64,000 nucleotides of DNA from Macrobrachium rosenbergii (lineage: Eukaryota; Arthropoda; Malacostraca; Decapoda; Palaemonidae): positions 67,472,220-67,536,219 of the forward strand of contig NC_089788.1 of assembly GCF_040412425.1 (NCBI RefSeq), read 5' to 3'. Each line of letters begins with the position of its first letter. The stretch's first letter is position 1. The notes beneath the pieces were generated by a model. That model was not told the DNA's origin, made no database searches, and saw only the letters and a list, made by a program, of their open reading frames with translations. This document shows, piece after piece, positions 60,326-64,000 of this stretch. Made by a program: the position numbers and the translations under genes.

Positions 60326-60591
60326 AAAGAGAGGGGAAAGAAACACAGGAGAGAGAGAGAGGATATGGCTATGAGCAAAGTGTAACTGCTGGGTGCCAGA
60401 TATTTCACCATCATATTGCAAAATGTCACTCACAATCATACCACAGTAACCCCTTTCACTCTTGCATAATGAAAGTCCCTCTCTTCTCTCCTCTACTTTC
60501 AACCAATCCTCAAAATAATCACTAAATCGACCATGATACATTCTTTACAGACAGCATTTCTTTATTTGCATCTTTTTTTACTATGTGGATT

Positions 60592-60686
<95 letters not shown>

Positions 60687-60709
60687 TATATAAATATATA
60701 AATATATAA

Positions 60710-60770
<61 letters not shown>
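60592..60770. repeat. (TA)n microsatellite with TAAATA interruptions
   Basis: A long TA run is interrupted around 60682-60720 by five AAATATATA-type units, then resumes to about 60768. Confidence 0.98.
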
Positions 60771-60799
60771 ATATATAAATTATATATAAGGAGAGATAC

Positions 60800-62183
60800 T
60801 GTAACACTCACAGTTCTCTTCTAGCAGTTGAGTCAGGAATGACGAAAAATGACACAGTCACTTTGTATACTGATTCAAAAGTCATGTTAATAGCATTTTA
60901 AAACTATCATCAGCTAATAGTGATAATGACAAGAACACCAATAATAAAACTATACAAATTTGTCAAAGGCTGTTAATGATGAAACCAACTGCTTTTCCGA
61001 AATTATGGGGTATGCTTTAAAAATCAAAATAAAAAAAAGGGTATGGTTCAAATACACCCTTTCCTGTAACTATCCAGTCATGCTAAAGTAAAACATTCTT
61101 TCCTGTAACTATCCAGTCATGCTAAAGTAAAACATTCAAAACACCAAGAGAAAGTGTATTAGTACATTCATCATCCGCTGCTAAGGTACGTATGATATCA
61201 ACTACGGTTGCTTGAGTTAAATTTAAACAAACAGAAACATTTCTGTTTTTTACGGAATCTTTTTTTTTTTACACATCATATACATTTATCCTGTCACTAG
61301 AATAGTTAATACTACATAAAATTCAAAAGAATATTAAAAACTGCGCTGTAAAACGCCACACGATCTGCAGTGATTCAAGGAATTTCAACGACCCCTCAAG
61401 AAGTAATCTGTGTTGACAGTTGCTAACACCTAAGAAACTACGGTATGCCAAATAGCGCGAGAAACAACTGCGTACTAACTCAGAATCTTGTACTAAAACC
61501 TTTACGCCATTGTAGACCTTACGGAGAACTGAAACAATACTTATTTAATACATTTATAGACCAAATACAGCATGGGAAACAACATGATAAGAGGAGGAGG
61601 CAGGCAAAGGTTAAATGAAACACAAAGTCCCCTCCCGAATTTTGTCAAGTGGTAACATTAGGATTAATGACAATGAATATTAATTATAAAATATAATGTA
61701 CATACTACGGCCTGCAAATTACACTAAAAAAAAAAGACCACAACATGCTCCATATTGAAAACCAATGAAAAGTAATAACAATTTTTTATGAAAAAATAAT
61801 GAGAAAATTCATGTGAAAACAAATTTTTGCCTTTTTCCACAGCCCCTTCACGCCTCCGCCCAAACCGACAGCGCTTGAAATCCGCGTTATGCCCATGTCG
61901 GGGGGATGTCAACGTTTTAGCAAAGGAAGCAAAGTGCTTCAAACCAGCAACAGGTTAACCACTCGGCAACTTTTACTACTGCCACCCTTGACAAAAAAAA
62001 AAAAAAAAAAAATCAGGAGCAACATCATCATTGTTGACAGCCGAGTGGCATTTTCCCCGAGATGTAACCGAGTACCGCGACCTTTCCCTGAAAAAAGAGG
62101 GACGCCATACTTTAAAAACCATAGAATTTTCATTAAAATAATCTCATTATGTTTCCCTCACCCAAATTATTCCAAATGTAGTA
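60800..62183. other. intergenic DNA, no gene recognised
   Basis: A 39-bp unit is tandemly duplicated exactly at 61060-61137 (TTTCCTGTAACTATCCAGTC start). The interval 61840-62090 is locally less AT-rich with scattered CpG (for example 61850-61905 and 62040-62095), as might fit the 5' end of a gene, but no exon was identified on either strand. Confidence 0.4.
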
Positions 62184-62224
62184 ATCTAATCTAATCTAAT
62201 CTAATCTAACCTAACCTAACCTAG
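62184..62224. repeat. telomere-like pentamer run (TCTAA)n-(CCTAA)n
   Basis: Five TCTAA units pass into three CCTAA units (TTAGG on the other strand), ending CCTAGG. (TTAGG)n is the canonical arthropod telomere repeat. The run is short and interstitial. Confidence 0.85.
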
Positions 62225-63390
<1,166 letters not shown>

Positions 63391-64000
63391 CTTCTCTTCT
63401 AAATTATAATAGGACAACGAATATTGAGCGACAGTCTTGAGGACGGTTATCGTTTCTTTGTTTAAAAATTTCAGTTCATGCAAAAAAAAAAAAATTTCTA
63501 AGACCCCAAACCTTTGCAATTAACTTAATGCTCCTACCGATAATGAGCAGCACAAGCATCAGCTGGCAATTTGTAGTGAAATTCCTGTGTTGATACGACC
63601 TGGTAGTGAAATTCATTTTATTTGGAATATCAACAACATTCACCAAGGACCGAGGACATAAATTATTGACTCTTTCATGGACTTTTTCCTTAGCAAGATT
63701 CCGATTCTTTGAGAGCTCTTAGTATCGCAATATGGAACACATGAACGCAAGACAATTAGAAATTTTTTTCAATAAAAAATTTCCTTTCTTTTCAGCCAAA
63801 CTCATGATAGATTACAAACTCTGAGTATGCAAAGCCTTGGAATTTAGGTCACTATTTCGAGAAGAAACATAACAATGCTATTTGTCAAGGCTGAAACACT
63901 TTCCAATCTTCTATAAGTTCAATCCGTTAACTTTAGATTACCGTCTCACTATTGTACATTATGAACACATGATTAGTTGGCTTTAGCAAATGTGTGCGGG
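63391..64000. other. intergenic DNA, nothing recognised
   Basis: Apart from an A-run near 63482-63494, no gene, repeat or RNA structure is seen up to the window end. Confidence 0.45.

Overview
The window looks like nuclear DNA from an arthropod, most likely a decapod crustacean. It carries three intron-bearing or single-exon eukaryotic genes with GT-AG introns. Dinucleotide arrays are dense and very long: (TA)n, (CT)n, (GA)n and (GT)n. There is a TTAGG-type (CCTAA) pentamer run, and many decayed retrotransposons of kinds I associate with decapod genomes. The placement rests on this overall character plus gene similarity, not on a species match.

Three genes are well supported, all on the + strand. 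TFB1M (11750-12805) has an uninterrupted coding sequence for the mitochondrial 12S rRNA dimethyladenosine transferase. A SNAPC2-like gene (17099-34791) has seven coding exons and encodes a snRNA-activating protein complex subunit. SBDS (39450-49490) has six coding exons and encodes the 60S ribosome maturation factor. All exon phases join and the assembled proteins are 351, 296 and 256 residues. The three products act in RNA and ribosome production in different compartments. They do not form an operon, and the adjacency may be chance.

Between and inside these genes the DNA is mostly repeat-derived. 1-11 kb: a 27-bp minisatellite, two decayed LINE segments (an endonuclease piece and a long reverse-transcriptase piece) and diverged tandem duplications. 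11.2-11.6 kb: a fold-back element just upstream of TFB1M. 14-15 kb: a LINE ORF1 zinc-knuckle relic and a SINE-like repeat. SNAPC2 introns: two related Tigger-like MITEs side by side (intron 2); a minus-strand LINE split by a Tigger-like MITE that itself holds a 123-bp palindrome, followed by an RTE-like relic (intron 4); two more LINE relics (intron 5); a tyrosine-recombinase (DIRS-like) relic, a hairpin MITE and a LINE 3' end (intron 6). 36-39 kb: a LINE endonuclease relic and long microsatellites. SBDS introns: a small perfect-type hairpin and short tandem duplications. 49.5-64 kb: no gene recognised, but there is a 67-bp satellite of about 25 units, a FLYWCH/MULE transposase relic, two SINE-like copies, several (TA)n arrays and a telomere-like pentamer run.

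I found no tRNA, rRNA or CRISPR array and no convincing new multi-gene system. The observations most worth following are the nested MITE and palindrome, the two tandem arrays whose units carry GATA-like or AP-1-like motifs, the little-decayed FLYWCH/MULE copy, and the fold-back element at the TFB1M 5' end.
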